Assembly: GCF_002368335.1 (NCBI RefSeq)
Contig: NZ_AP018288.1
Location: forward strand, 2,658,838-2,722,837
Origin: Nostoc sp. NIES-4103
GTDB taxonomy: Bacteria; Cyanobacteriota; Cyanobacteriia; Cyanobacteriales; Nostocaceae
DNA length: 64,000 bases
Reading direction: 5' to 3'
Position 1 is the stretch's first letter. Each line of letters starts with the position of its first letter. Below are positions 37,914-48,321 of this stretch, in pieces. Below the pieces are notes generated by a model. That model had not been told where the DNA came from. It made no database searches and saw only the letters and a list, made by a program, of their open reading frames with translations. Made by a program: the position numbers and the translations under genes.

Positions 37914-38906
37914 ATGGCACAAGCAAATCAAGCAGATTTAGAAATAGTTCCATCACCATGTTTCACTTTTCTTTACGACTTGCATTCCAAGTACAAGTCA
38001 TTGCGAGAGGGGAAAGTAGCAAACTACATTCCGGAACTGGCAAAGGTAAACCCTGACTTGTTCAGCATTTGTATTGTGACGGTAGATGGTCAGGTTTATG
38101 AAGTTGGGGATTACGAACAACTATTTACTATTCAGTCAATGTCTAAGGTGTTTGCTTACGGGTTAGCCTTAGAAGATCATGGACGAGATTATATATTAAC
38201 CAGAGTTGGTGTAGAACCGACAGGGGATGCATTTAATGCGATTATCCTGGATGAGCAATCGAAGCGACCTTATAATCCAATGGTAAACGCGGGAGCGATC
38301 GCCACTACCAGCTTAATCAAAGGCTCAGGTGCAACAGAACGTCTCAACCGGATGCTAGACATGTTCCGGCGATATATTGGTCATGATGTATTTGTGGATA
38401 TATCAGTATTTACCTCTGAACGTACCACCGGACATCGCAATCGCGCAATGGCACATCTGATGCTCAACTTTGGCATGATTGACCAAAACATTGAACAAGC
38501 TTTGGATCTTTACTTCCAACAGTGTGCAGTCATGGTGAATTGCCACGACTTAGCAGTGATGGCCGCTACCCTAGCCAACAGAGGCGTTAATCCGATCACA
38601 GGCGAACAGGCCGTAGACAGCCATTATATTAAAGATATTCTCAGCGTCATGTACACCTGTGGCATGTATAACTTTGCTGGGGAGTGGGCTTACAAAGTTG
38701 GTATTCCTGCCAAAAGCGGCGTTAGCGGGGGAATTTTTGCCGTTGTCCCCAACCAGATGGGCATTGCAGTATTCTCACCCCCACTAGATGCGCGTGGTAA
38801 CAGCGTCCGGGGAGTGAAAGTGTGTGAAGAACTTTCCCAGCACTTGGGTTTACATCTATTTGAGTGTTCAGAGAAAAATTCCCAGTTTTTTAGAATTAGG
38901 GAGTAG
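37914..38906 (+). CDS. glsA: Glutaminase A
   Basis: A serine-dependent beta-lactamase-fold glutaminase (330 residues) hydrolysing glutamine to glutamate and ammonia. The SxxK pair is Ser75-Lys78 in TIQSMSKVFAYGLAL. Other blocks are PYNPMVNAGAIATTSLI, and GEWAYKVGIPAKSGVSGGI near the C-terminus, the family signature. Gene stands alone. Confidence 0.95.
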   Translation: MAQANQADLEIVPSPCFTFLYDLHSKYKSLREGKVANYIPELAKVNPDLFSICIVTVDGQVYEVGDYEQLFTIQSMSKVFAYGLALEDHGRDYILTRVGVEPTGDAFNAIILDEQSKRPYNPMVNAGAIATTSLIKGSGATERLNRMLDMFRRYIGHDVFVDISVFTSERTTGHRNRAMAHLMLNFGMIDQNIEQALDLYFQQCAVMVNCHDLAVMAATLANRGVNPITGEQAVDSHYIKDILSVMYTCGMYNFAGEWAYKVGIPAKSGVSGGIFAVVPNQMGIAVFSPPLDARGNSVRGVKVCEELSQHLGLHLFECSEKNSQFFRIRE

Positions 38907-39010
38907 GGAGTTAAGAGTAGGGAGTTAGGAGTTAGGAGTTAGGAGTTGGGAGTTAGGAGTTATTTGTTCCTCATCTCCTCATCCCCTCATCCCTCCTGCT
39001 CCCCTGCTCC
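38907..39010. repeat. GGAGTTA and CTGCTCCC tandem repeats
   Basis: GGAGTTA heptamers (38908-38960) followed by CTCATCCC and CTGCTCCC units up to the M3 peptidase stop. Confidence 0.8.
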
Positions 39011-39015
39011 CCTGC

Positions 39016-41151
39016 TCAGTTAGATGCAGTAGCTAACAAACCATTATGCCTGAGTAAAGAAACCGTACTCGGTTCACGACCTCTAAAGGACTGGAACACC
39101 TCCATTGGATGCTTGCTACCACCGAGAGCCAGTACTGTATCTCGATAGCGTTTGCCTGTAGCTTTTATCGCTTGCTCATCTTCTAATCCAGCTTCTTCAA
39201 AAGCAGCAAAAGCATCAGCACTCAATACTTCAGCCCACTTATAACTGTAATACCCCGCTGCATATCCACCTGCAAAGATGTGTCCAAATGCACATAAAAA
39301 AGCATCTTGTGGTAGTGGTGACAAAACAGTAGTAGTCTGGGCAAGACGATGGCGCACATCTGCGGCAGTTTCATCACCGCCTGGACGATAGCGGTAGTGG
39401 AGTTCTAAATCAACACTGCTAAAGTGGATTTGCCGCAATGTGGCACTACCACTCATATAGTTGCGTGCTGCCAGGAGTTTTTGGTAATAATGCTCTGGCA
39501 GAGGTTCGCCAGTTTCATAATGCTTTGCCATGCCAAACAAAGTCGGTCGCTCATAGCACCAATTTTCCATAAACTGGCTGGGCAGTTCTACGGCATCCCA
39601 CTCCACATTGTTAATACCTGCGGCCCCGATGTAGTCCACCTTGGTGAGCATGTGATGCAAGCCATGACCAAATTCGTGGAATAATGTCTCTACTTCATTG
39701 AAAGTCATCAAACTTGGCTTGCCATCAACTGGGGGAGTTTGATTACATACCAAATACGCCACAGGTAAGCGGATGGAAGTCACGCCATTTTCAGTGGTTT
39801 TGCTACGATTGATGCATGTATCCATCCAAGCACCACCACGCTTTTCTGCTGGACGGCTGTAAGCATCTAGGTAGAAGTAGGCTATGGGATTACCAGTTTC
39901 ATCAGCAATTTGGAAATAACGCACATCTTCGTGCCAAACTGGGGCTTGTCCATCGGCAGCAGTGACGGTGACACCAAATAACCGATTTACAAGTTTGAAT
40001 AAACCATCCAAAACTTGGGGAAGGGGAAAGTAAGGACGTAATTCTTCAGCAGTGAAGGCAAATTTTTCTTCTCGTTGCCGTTCCGCCCAAAAACTGATGT
40101 CCCAGTGTTGTAAATCCTCGGCTTCTGGTGCATTCTTGGAGGCTGCAAAAGCTTTGAGTGCTTCTAAATCTTTGACAGCAGCCTCATAACTAACGCTACG
40201 TAGTTCTTCTAAAAGTGCTTCTACTGCTTCCACATTCGGAGCCATTTTGCTGGCTAGGCTCAACTGGGCAAAATTCTGAAAGCCCAGTAAATCTGAAAGT
40301 TCTTGCCGTAACTCCAAAATCCGTTCAATTAACGGATTATTGTCTAAGTCCCCCGATGAAGCCCTCGTAATATAAGCTTTGTAGAGCTTTTCGCGCAAAT
40401 CGCGCCTCGTGCTGTGCTGCATGAAGGGGCTATAGCTGGGAAAGTCCAAAGTAATACGCCAAGGGCCATTTTCTGGGGTGGCGTTTTCTTCTCCCGCAGC
40501 ACGAGCAGCTTGGGCAGCTAAACTGAGTAAGCTATGGGGTAAGCCGTCGATTTCTGCTTTGGTGAAGAGAGTTAAGCTAAAAGCCTTGGTGGCATCTAAT
40601 ATATGGTTAGAGAATTTGGTAGAAAGTTCTGCCAACTCCATCTGAATAGCATTGAAACGTTGCCGCGCTTCTGGTTCTAAGCCGATACCAGAAAGTTCTG
40701 CATCTCGGATAGCTGCCAAGACAATTCGCTGCTGGGCTGATTCTAAAGTTGCCCAGTTATCGCGATCGCGGAGTGCCTTAAAAGCATTGTAGATAGGTTC
40801 GCTTTGGCTAAGTCTATTGACAAACTGTACTACTTGTGGCTGGACAGTTTCATAAGCTTCTCGTAGTTCAGGGCTATTCTTCACACCCATTAAATGGTTC
40901 ACTATGCCCCAGCTCCAGTTCAGCCGTTCTGTCAGCTTGTCTAAAGGTTCTACTAAACCGCTCCAAGTAGGCTGTATATTAGCCTCCAAGGTGGTTAGTT
41001 GTTGGTCAAGTTCTGTTAATAACTGATTAAAGGCTGGTACTACTTGGTCTGGTTGAATCTCCGTGAAGGGAGGTAAGCCAGAACCTGTGAGCAAAGGATT
41101 ATGAGAAATAGTGACAGTTGCACTCATGGTTTCGTGTGAATTGCGGATCAA
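39016..41151 (-). CDS. M3 family oligopeptidase
   Basis: A zinc metallopeptidase of 711 residues, oligopeptidase A/PrlC type. The zinc site HEFGH is at about residues 492-496 in TLFHEFGHGLHH, with the third ligand expected in the VEWDAVELPSQFMENW block. Cytosolic degradation of short peptides is the usual role. No signal peptide. The conserved AYFYLDAYSRPAEKRGGAW segment and full length point to an active enzyme. Confidence 0.95.
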   Translation of the reverse strand: MIRNSHETMSATVTISHNPLLTGSGLPPFTEIQPDQVVPAFNQLLTELDQQLTTLEANIQPTWSGLVEPLDKLTERLNWSWGIVNHLMGVKNSPELREAYETVQPQVVQFVNRLSQSEPIYNAFKALRDRDNWATLESAQQRIVLAAIRDAELSGIGLEPEARQRFNAIQMELAELSTKFSNHILDATKAFSLTLFTKAEIDGLPHSLLSLAAQAARAAGEENATPENGPWRITLDFPSYSPFMQHSTRRDLREKLYKAYITRASSGDLDNNPLIERILELRQELSDLLGFQNFAQLSLASKMAPNVEAVEALLEELRSVSYEAAVKDLEALKAFAASKNAPEAEDLQHWDISFWAERQREEKFAFTAEELRPYFPLPQVLDGLFKLVNRLFGVTVTAADGQAPVWHEDVRYFQIADETGNPIAYFYLDAYSRPAEKRGGAWMDTCINRSKTTENGVTSIRLPVAYLVCNQTPPVDGKPSLMTFNEVETLFHEFGHGLHHMLTKVDYIGAAGINNVEWDAVELPSQFMENWCYERPTLFGMAKHYETGEPLPEHYYQKLLAARNYMSGSATLRQIHFSSVDLELHYRYRPGGDETAADVRHRLAQTTTVLSPLPQDAFLCAFGHIFAGGYAAGYYSYKWAEVLSADAFAAFEEAGLEDEQAIKATGKRYRDTVLALGGSKHPMEVFQSFRGREPSTVSLLRHNGLLATASN

Positions 41152-41531
41152 TCCGGGTGAACAATGATTTTTACTTATATATCTCTAATGTAGCGATCAA
41201 GAGCGTTTTTTTGCCCTGCCACAATGCCAAAATAGCGGAAAAAACTAGAATTACTCACCCAATGATGAATCAGGCGGGATACACTACCCCGCCCTGTTAG
41301 TCTTAAAATAATCTAATTTAAGAGTTCTAACCCAGTCCTCAATCCCTTTTACCCTTTGATTGCTGATCAGTTCGCATTATGGTTGTCCTTTGTCCTTTGT
41401 AAATACAAAAGGCAAAGGAATAATGACAGTTTTAGCCAGATAATTCACCATTTTGACGCACATTAGCTTGTCTAGGTTAGCTCTATGCTAATATGCAGAA
41501 TTTGGCAAAGTATTGTTAATACAAATTACTA
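41152..41531. other. Gene-free interval
   Basis: Contains a short inverted repeat TTTGTCCTTTGTAAATACAAAAGG near 41390-41415 and no supported gene. Confidence 0.45.
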
Positions 41532-42041
41532 TTAGTCCAGATTTAAGGAATGTTTGATCAAGCTTTTGATATGGGGATTGAGTTGAAATTTAATCATTTG
41601 ATTAATCGCTAACTTTTTAGCTCCAGTCACAAAATTAATACATTGAGAAGACTGACAATTACATTGAAATGGTCTATCCATCTCCCATTCTGTCGAAGGG
41701 TAAAAAAAGGTTAATTCCTCTCCTGGCGAGATATCTCTTAGAGCAATGACTTGCATTCGCAAAACATCCACAAATGTTGTTGGGCAACAAGAATGATTCA
41801 TTGCTTCTAGTAGCTGATCAAGAATATGTTCTTCTGTATTGAACTGAACAGTTAAAAAATCTGCGGATGTTTTGGATGAATAAGGCAAGATGTGATAAAT
41901 TACCTCATCTTTTTTAATATGATGTGTTGCGACTGCTGTTCTATTGAAGTTCCTTTGTCCGACAATTTTAAACAACTTGGGATTTGGTTCTAATACCAAA
42001 TAGCTAGGGTCTAATAACAAAGCATTTCTTTCTGTATCCAA
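41532..42041 (-). CDS. SET-domain protein (putative lysine methyltransferase)
   Basis: A 169-residue SET-domain protein. The core has EAMNHSCCPTTFVDV (the NHSC motif, with Asn-His that contact SAM) and GEELTFFYPSTEWEM (the xxELTFFY catalytic Tyr block). These are followed by a post-SET-like segment CNCQSSQCIN. This eukaryotic-style arrangement is uncommon in bacteria. The substrate is unknown. Stands alone, divergent from the dehydrogenase gene. Confidence 0.85.
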   Translation of the reverse strand: MDTERNALLLDPSYLVLEPNPKLFKIVGQRNFNRTAVATHHIKKDEVIYHILPYSSKTSADFLTVQFNTEEHILDQLLEAMNHSCCPTTFVDVLRMQVIALRDISPGEELTFFYPSTEWEMDRPFQCNCQSSQCINFVTGAKKLAINQMIKFQLNPHIKSLIKHSLNLD

Positions 42042-42359
42042 GTTGTTTACTCCTATTTGTGATTTTGAGTGTACTGTAACTGTCTAAAATGAAATATAAT
42101 ATGTAATATGGAGACAAAAAAACGGTAAAAACTAAGATTAGAATTATAAAATTCCTGCTTAGGAATAAGTATTTTCTCTGGTTATATCCAGAAATACCGA
42201 TCAAAAGAAATTTTGGGTATTAGTTATGAACAGTTAATAAAGTGAAAACTTCTACGATCGCTCTATGAGCGATACCTAAAAATCTGATTTCTGTCTGAAA
42301 AACAGTATTTTTTGATACTTTTTTGCAAAATTCCTTGAGAAACATCACATAAATTGCTT
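42042..42359. other. Intergenic region between SET gene and dehydrogenase
   Basis: AT-rich divergent promoter region; no gene or strong signal recognised. Confidence 0.5.
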
Positions 42360-43346
42360 ATGCGTGCGATGATTTTCCAGGCACCACGGCAACCCCTAAG
42401 TTTAGCTGAGTTGCCAGTGCCAAAACCCAATTCTCGGCAAGTACTGATTCGCGTTCATGCTTGCGCTGTCTGCCGCACAGATCTACATATAGTTGATGGG
42501 GAATTAACACAGCCAAAGCTACCTCTGGTACTTGGGCATCAAATTGTAGGTACTATCGAGGAGATAGGCAACCACGTTGATAAATTTAGTGTAGGTCAAC
42601 GAGTTGGCGTTCCTTGGCTGGGTTACACTTGCGATCGCTGCCGCTATTGTCTCTCTGGTCGTGAAAATCTTTGCGATTACGCTGAGTTTACAGGATATAA
42701 CCTTGATGGTGGCTATGCAGAGTATACCGTTGCCGACTCTCGCTTTTGCTTTCCCCTAGACCCCAGTTTTCCAGATTTGCAAGCTGCACCTTTATTGTGT
42801 GGTGGCTTAATTGGCTATCGCGCTTACAGAATGACTGGTGAAGCTGAAAAACTCGGTTTTTATGGCTTTGGTTCCGCAGCCCATATGTTGATTCAACTGG
42901 CTAATTATCAAGGGCGTGAAGTCTTTGCTTTTACTCGTTCTGGCGATATCGAAGGACAAGAGTTTGCCCGTAAACTTGGTGCAACTTGGGCGGGTAACTC
43001 AGACGAGTTACCCCCGGAACCCTTAGATGCGGCGATTATTTTTGCTCCTGTAGGCAAGTTAGTACCTGCTGCTTTACGCGCAGTTACCAAAGGTGGTGTA
43101 GTGGTTTGTGCTGGTATTCACATGAGCGATATTCCCAGTTTTCCCTATGAAATTCTATGGCAAGAAAGGGTGTTGCGGTCTGTTGCTAATCTCACTCGTA
43201 CTGATGGAGAAGAGTTTCTTACCCTAGCGCCGAAAGTTCCTATCCGCACCGAAGTGAATGTTTTTCCATTAACTCAAGCAAATGCAGCACTTGATGCCCT
43301 TCGTAGTGGCAAAATTACAGGGACGGCTGTTTTGGTTGTGGAATAG
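42360..43346 (+). CDS. Zinc-dependent alcohol dehydrogenase (MDR family)
   Basis: A 328-residue medium-chain dehydrogenase. The catalytic zinc ligands fit Cys in ACAVCRTDLH, His-Glu-type GHQIVGTIEEIG (Gln replaces the usual Glu) and a later Cys; the structural zinc site is CDRCRYCLSGRENLC. The nucleotide-binding turn reads GFYGFGSAAHML. ATG at 42360 is preferred to the in-frame TTG six bases earlier. Likely oxidises or reduces a primary alcohol/aldehyde; substrate unknown. Confidence 0.92.
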   Translation: MRAMIFQAPRQPLSLAELPVPKPNSRQVLIRVHACAVCRTDLHIVDGELTQPKLPLVLGHQIVGTIEEIGNHVDKFSVGQRVGVPWLGYTCDRCRYCLSGRENLCDYAEFTGYNLDGGYAEYTVADSRFCFPLDPSFPDLQAAPLLCGGLIGYRAYRMTGEAEKLGFYGFGSAAHMLIQLANYQGREVFAFTRSGDIEGQEFARKLGATWAGNSDELPPEPLDAAIIFAPVGKLVPAALRAVTKGGVVVCAGIHMSDIPSFPYEILWQERVLRSVANLTRTDGEEFLTLAPKVPIRTEVNVFPLTQANAALDALRSGKITGTAVLVVE

Positions 43347-43517
43347 GGAATAGGGCATGGGGTATTGATTTTCATGCCCTACAATTAACGTGAGTTCGAT
43401 GAGTACTGTTATGACCTCTCCCCCAACCCCTCTCCTCGTAGGAGAGGGGGGTAAAAGAGTGATTTTTTCGTTTTTCCTCCGCAGAAAATATGTGTGCCAG
43501 TTGCGTAAGTCCTGGTT

Positions 43518-44168
43518 CTATTTAATTTGCTGTTTTTTTAACAAATATCCTAGTGCCATGACAAGGGTAACACCAAACATAGTAGAGGGTTCGGGAACAG
43601 ATTTGAAACCATCATAAAAAACTCCTGTCACCAGAGGGCCGTATTCTTCAGGATCTACAGGAGTTAAATCTGGACTAGTAATAAACTGGAGGGTAAAACG
43701 ATTTCCATTTGGGATTATACCATCTGTTAAATTCAACCTGGGAAAAGCAAAGTCTAGAAAAACGAAATCAGGAGCAATGGTGATATTGCTAAAAATGTTA
43801 GATAAACCAATTTGTCCATCTCCATTAACATCTCCCCAGGCTATTTCTTCATCAACAAATCCTAATTCCGGCAACAATAAGAGAGATAATTGGTTGATTG
43901 TATAGCCTGTATCATTTAAGAAATTTTGTTGATTACCAGCATCAGGTGCATTACTGAGTAATATATCACCAGGTTGTAAATAGTCTCCTAGCCCCTCTGT
44001 GTCAGGAAAGTTTTCGTTGGGTGTGGTAACAATTGGTTCTACTAAAATAATAGCATCAGCTGAAGTCAATGAAAGCAGTAAACTTCCTACAAGATTGCAA
44101 ATTAAGAATCCTAGATTTGTAATTTTCATCGATTTGTTGGTGTAAATTCTCTGTAAAGAGTTTTGCAT
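43518..44168 (-). CDS. PEP-CTERM sorted secreted protein
   Basis: A secreted protein of about 200 residues. The better start is the internal Met (MKITNLGF, near 44129), giving a signal peptide. The C-terminus carries VPEPSTMFGVTLVMALGYLLKK: a PEP motif, a hydrophobic helix and basic residues, the PEP-CTERM exosortase signal. An internal DVNGDGQIGL resembles a dockerin/EF-hand-like calcium loop. It is the last gene of a minus-strand group with HlyD and C39-ABC genes. Confidence 0.85.
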   Translation of the reverse strand: MQNSLQRIYTNKSMKITNLGFLICNLVGSLLLSLTSADAIILVEPIVTTPNENFPDTEGLGDYLQPGDILLSNAPDAGNQQNFLNDTGYTINQLSLLLLPELGFVDEEIAWGDVNGDGQIGLSNIFSNITIAPDFVFLDFAFPRLNLTDGIIPNGNRFTLQFITSPDLTPVDPEEYGPLVTGVFYDGFKSVPEPSTMFGVTLVMALGYLLKKQQIK

Positions 44169-44199
44169 TTAATGTTGTTTTTCATAGATAATGTGGAAC

Positions 44200-45720
44200 T
44201 CATAAATCAGCTATCAGCCTTGCTTTTCTGAGAAAGAATTGCAGTACAGTCTCTTCGCGGGAAATAATATCAGCTGTGCCATCCATCCCTAATTCAATGG
44301 GGCACTGTTTTTTACCTGTATCTAGCTGCTTGCTTTCTGGCTCAATAGTTACCTCGTAGAAGCTGCCAACTGCTGTTGCTTGTGGGGTAGTAGTTGTGGG
44401 GACAGATGCCGAATCATTTTTTTGAGGAGCGATCGCATCTGGAGAAATTGCTTTAACTTTTCCTTTGAGAGTACCGTAATCTGGATAAGGACATGCTCTA
44501 ATTCGCAACTGTACCTTTTGACCTATTTCCAACTTGCTTTTATCATCAGATGCCACTGCTACCTTGGCAACTAATGGAGCATTACTAGGAACAATTTGCA
44601 CAACTTCTTCTCCAGCACGCACAGTTTGACCAGGGTTTCTCAAATTGAGTCTGAAAACGATACCATCTGCTGTGGCAGTAATGGTGGTTTGTCTCAATTC
44701 GATTTCTATTTGTTTGAGTTCGCTCTTGTCGCGTTCTAACTGTTGTTGAATTTCACTTTGTTGCTGAATCAGAGCCAGGCGTTCTTTTTCTAAGTTAGCT
44801 GTGTTCGCTATTAATGAAGCTTGTTCTTGGGTAATCCGCGAAGTAGCGATCGCGACTTGTGCATCGTTGGGATTAAGAGCAGCGATCGCAGTTTGCTGTT
44901 TGGCTACGGCTGCTGTTATTGCTTGTTGTAGCCGCTTAATTGTTTGTTTTTGCACTTCAACGGCTGCTTTTTGGGCTTCAACTGCTTGTTCTTGCTGCCG
45001 AACAGCTAATTGTGCTTCTTCAAATTGCTCGCGCGAAAGTGCCCCAATTCTTGCTGTACTCTCATATCGGTTCTCTTTTGCTCTAGCGGCTCCTAGTGCA
45101 GCCTCCGTTGACCTGAGATTTGCTTGTGTAGATTTTAACTGCGCCTGGGCTGCGTGCAATTCTTCTTGGGCTATGTTGACGTTGGCATCGGCTTCAATGC
45201 GTTCTGCAACGGTGGTAATTTGCTTGTCACGATATTCGCGCTCACGACCGCGCAATTCGGCTTCAGTTGAGGCAATAATACTGTTGTTGCGGTTCGTTTC
45301 GGCTCTAATTTGGCTGCCCATACTCCTAATCTGGGCGTTGATTTGAATTAGTTGTAATTTAGTTTGCTGGATGCTGTTTTGCAGCTGGCTCTTTTTAGCT
45401 TCCAGGCGGGAGTTGTCGATAGTAGCGATCGCCATTCCTTTTTTGACGACTTGATTTTCTTGCACAAAAATGTTCATCACCTGACCTTCTGTTGCGGCCT
45501 GAACAATTCGCAATTCACCAGCAGGACGAATCACAGCATTTCCTTTGACCGTAACCTTATATTTAGCGACAGAAGCTACAGGGATAGCCAAGCCCAAGAC
45601 ACAAAGAATAAATAGTCCGCCGAATGTTGTCCAAGGACTAATTGGTGGCAAAAATTCGTTTTCTTGAACTGGAACTAGAAAATCAAAATTGGAGTGGCTC
45701 ACCATAGAGGTTAAAAGCAA
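44200..45720 (-). CDS. HlyD family secretion adaptor (second locus)
   Basis: A 506-residue adaptor with one membrane helix near residues 31-50 (TFGGLFILCVLGLAIPVASV), a lipoyl-like half (GQVMNIFVQENQVVKKG), a long Ala/Gln/Glu-rich coiled coil (about 100-340) and a barrel region (ADGIVFRLNLRNPGQTVRAG). The partner C39-ABC exporter gene lies immediately upstream on the same strand with a 50-bp gap. Confidence 0.92.
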   Translation of the reverse strand: MLLTSMVSHSNFDFLVPVQENEFLPPISPWTTFGGLFILCVLGLAIPVASVAKYKVTVKGNAVIRPAGELRIVQAATEGQVMNIFVQENQVVKKGMAIATIDNSRLEAKKSQLQNSIQQTKLQLIQINAQIRSMGSQIRAETNRNNSIIASTEAELRGREREYRDKQITTVAERIEADANVNIAQEELHAAQAQLKSTQANLRSTEAALGAARAKENRYESTARIGALSREQFEEAQLAVRQQEQAVEAQKAAVEVQKQTIKRLQQAITAAVAKQQTAIAALNPNDAQVAIATSRITQEQASLIANTANLEKERLALIQQQSEIQQQLERDKSELKQIEIELRQTTITATADGIVFRLNLRNPGQTVRAGEEVVQIVPSNAPLVAKVAVASDDKSKLEIGQKVQLRIRACPYPDYGTLKGKVKAISPDAIAPQKNDSASVPTTTTPQATAVGSFYEVTIEPESKQLDTGKKQCPIELGMDGTADIISREETVLQFFLRKARLIADL

Positions 45721-45770
45721 ATTGGGACTGAGAATTTGATATCAGAGTAGGGGCGTACAACTGTACGCCC

Positions 45771-47969
45771 CTACAGCTGTTGACCATTAACCAAGGACGA
45801 TACCCAACCATTTTTTGATGGCAGAATATCTTCTAGAAAATCTAAATGTTCGCCCGGAATCTGGTATAGTTCCTCTGGTGTACCAGAGATTTTTAAACGT
45901 CCTTCTTCTAGCAACACAATCCAATCAGCTCGCCGGATAACTTTGGGGCGATGACTAATCAAAATTGTGGTTTTACCTCGGCGATAGTAAAGCAATTTAT
46001 CTAGTACAAGGCTCTCACTCACCGGGTCAAGAGCGCCCGTAGATTCATCTAAAATCAGTATGGGTGGCTCAGTAACTATTGCCCTGGCTATGGCTAATCT
46101 TTGCTTTTGACCGCCAGAAAGATTTGCACCAAATTCTCCTAAAACAGTTTGATATTTATCAGGAAGTTTACTAATAAATTCATCTGCACCAGCAATTGAG
46201 CAAGCCCTAACAATTTCTTCAAAAGTCACCTGGGGATAGCTAAAGCGGAAATTATCAATAATTGAACGACTCCAGAAATGCGGCTCTTGAGGCACTAGCA
46301 CCACTTGTTGCCGCAGACATTCCACAGACAAGTCTTGCTGGTTATATAAACCATAGCGGATATTGCCTGACTGGATTTGATATAAACCAGCAATCTGTTT
46401 GGCTAGGGTGCTTTTACCACAGCCTGATTTACCAATTAAAGCTATGACTTTCCCACCAGGAATAATCAAGGAAAAATCAGACAACAAGTCAACTCTACCT
46501 GCATGGTGAAAATTTAGGTTACTACAGATGATGTCTGCATTGCCTGGAATGCTTGCCAAAGGTTTTTTGAAGTCGTTTTCATCTTCTGGGGTAGCATCAA
46601 TGACTTCTGTCAATCGTTGAATGACAATCTGAGCAGTAATTAACTCATCAGCTAAGCCAATAGCTGAACTCAAAAAGCCCAGAAAGTTGCTACTCATACC
46701 ACTAAAAGCCAACAACTGTCCGATGCTTAAGGTTTGACTAATTACTAACCTACTGCCGAACCAGAGTAAGGCAATATTCGTCAAAGTAGATATAAAGTCA
46801 GTGAGCGTACCACTGTAAAGCTCTAACTTCATCGTACTCCAACTCAAATTAGCAAGGCGACCGTAATTGGTTTGATACTCTTGCCAAGCTTGGGGGGTGG
46901 CTTGAGTTGTTTTCAACACCTGCACACCATGAAAAGTTTCCACAAGAAAGCCTTGGTTTTCTGTGCCTAAGACAATATGATCGCGGGTTTTTCGGCGCAA
47001 AGCTGGTAAAAACAGCAGATTGAGCGCTGTGACAACCACAAAAGCAAACAGCGAAGCCAGGGTTAATTGCCAACTGTAGAACAACATTAGCCCAAAGGAA
47101 ACCACAGCGATAAATAATTGGCTCGGTAAACCTAGGACAATTTGAGAAACTAGCTGATTGATGGCGTTAACATCGGCAATGCGGCTGATTACTTCTCCAC
47201 TACGTCGCCCTTCAAAATATTGCAAAGGTAAGTGCAACAGTTTTCGCCCGTATTCCAGAATCAATCCTAACTGCAACCGTTGACCAAAGTGACCGATAAG
47301 GTGAGATTGTACCAAACCAATTACACTTCTGATGAAACTCATGGCAATCACCCCAATTGCCACTGTCGTCAGCAGTTGTGTATCTCCCCGCACGAGTACG
47401 TCGTCGGTGAGTAGTTGCATCATCAACGGCGAAGCTAGAGAAAGTAGTCCAATCACGAAGTTAATCGCAATTGCTTGGGCTATCAAGAAGCGATAAGGCC
47501 AAACCCGTACCAAATAGCGCCCGATTCCACCGATTTTATCGTTCGGTTGCTCGTAAAAGCGGGTGTCGTCTGGTAGCAGCAGCAGCATCACGCCATTGCT
47601 CCAACCTGCCATTAACTCCTTGAGCGTCAGATAGCGGATACCAACAGCGGGATCACCAATTACATACTTATTGCCTTTTCGCCCATACAAAAGTACCCAA
47701 TGGTAGCCTTTCCAGTGGATAATCGCTGGTAGAGGAGCTTGATGTAATTGCTCTATAAATTGCGAGTTAGCTTTGACAAGGCGGGTATTAAATCCTAAAG
47801 CTTCTGCCCCTCGACTTAAACCCAACAGCGTAGTTCCCCTAGCTCCAGTCCCTACTGCTTCCCTAGTTCGATGCAAAGCAAAGGTGCGTCCGTAATGTTT
47901 GGCAACAGCCGCAAGACAAGCAGCGCCGCAGTCTTCTTCACTGTGTTGCAAAACAATTTGGTATTTCAT
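45771..47969 (-). CDS. C39-peptidase ABC exporter (second locus)
   Basis: A 732-residue peptidase-containing exporter without the N-terminal regulatory domain of the 17.7-kb copy. C39 triad: Cys14 in EEDCGAACLAAV, His90 in WKGYHWVLL, Asp106 in IGDPAVG. Six membrane helices follow, then an ATPase with GKSGCGKST, LSGGQKQR and ILILDESTGALD. It cleaves GG leaders and exports the cargo. The beta/gamma-crystallin-like gene just upstream has a GG site and is the obvious candidate cargo. Confidence 0.93.
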   Translation of the reverse strand: MKYQIVLQHSEEDCGAACLAAVAKHYGRTFALHRTREAVGTGARGTTLLGLSRGAEALGFNTRLVKANSQFIEQLHQAPLPAIIHWKGYHWVLLYGRKGNKYVIGDPAVGIRYLTLKELMAGWSNGVMLLLLPDDTRFYEQPNDKIGGIGRYLVRVWPYRFLIAQAIAINFVIGLLSLASPLMMQLLTDDVLVRGDTQLLTTVAIGVIAMSFIRSVIGLVQSHLIGHFGQRLQLGLILEYGRKLLHLPLQYFEGRRSGEVISRIADVNAINQLVSQIVLGLPSQLFIAVVSFGLMLFYSWQLTLASLFAFVVVTALNLLFLPALRRKTRDHIVLGTENQGFLVETFHGVQVLKTTQATPQAWQEYQTNYGRLANLSWSTMKLELYSGTLTDFISTLTNIALLWFGSRLVISQTLSIGQLLAFSGMSSNFLGFLSSAIGLADELITAQIVIQRLTEVIDATPEDENDFKKPLASIPGNADIICSNLNFHHAGRVDLLSDFSLIIPGGKVIALIGKSGCGKSTLAKQIAGLYQIQSGNIRYGLYNQQDLSVECLRQQVVLVPQEPHFWSRSIIDNFRFSYPQVTFEEIVRACSIAGADEFISKLPDKYQTVLGEFGANLSGGQKQRLAIARAIVTEPPILILDESTGALDPVSESLVLDKLLYYRRGKTTILISHRPKVIRRADWIVLLEEGRLKISGTPEELYQIPGEHLDFLEDILPSKNGWVSSLVNGQQL

Positions 47970-48321
47970 ATTTGAGTATGAATATTAAAGCAATCAGGTA
48001 ATAAAGGTAGATCAAATTTCGTTTTTTATGAATTTGAGAGCAAATTTTTCTCATAGAGAATACCAATTCTCTAAAATCAGGCAACACATTCAAACCCCAA
48101 AACCCAGAATATATCTGACTTTCTTAATTACGAATTACGAATTACGAATTACGAATTACGAATTACGAATTGGTAGTAAGAGGGCAAGGTAAACCCCGCC
48201 CCCTGTAGATTTAGGAGCCAATAATCTCTATCAGCTATGTTAAAGGGTTGAAGATTTTTCTCATCCCTAAGAGCTAGCTGTTAAAACTTTGGTGTTAAAG
48301 CAGCAATGACTTGGCGTCTGT
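47970..48321. other. Gene-free interval with an STRR
   Basis: Holds an ATTACGA heptamer STRR (48126-48170), the reverse complement of the one after holB. No gene is seen. Confidence 0.6.
48126..48170. repeat. STRR of ATTACGA heptamers
   Basis: Six tandem copies of ATTACGA. Confidence 0.9.

Noticed and set aside
44801..45346. 181-residue Cys/Ala-rich plus-strand ORF
   Set aside because: Antisense shadow of the HlyD coiled coil; the Ala/Cys bias mirrors Gln/Ala codons.
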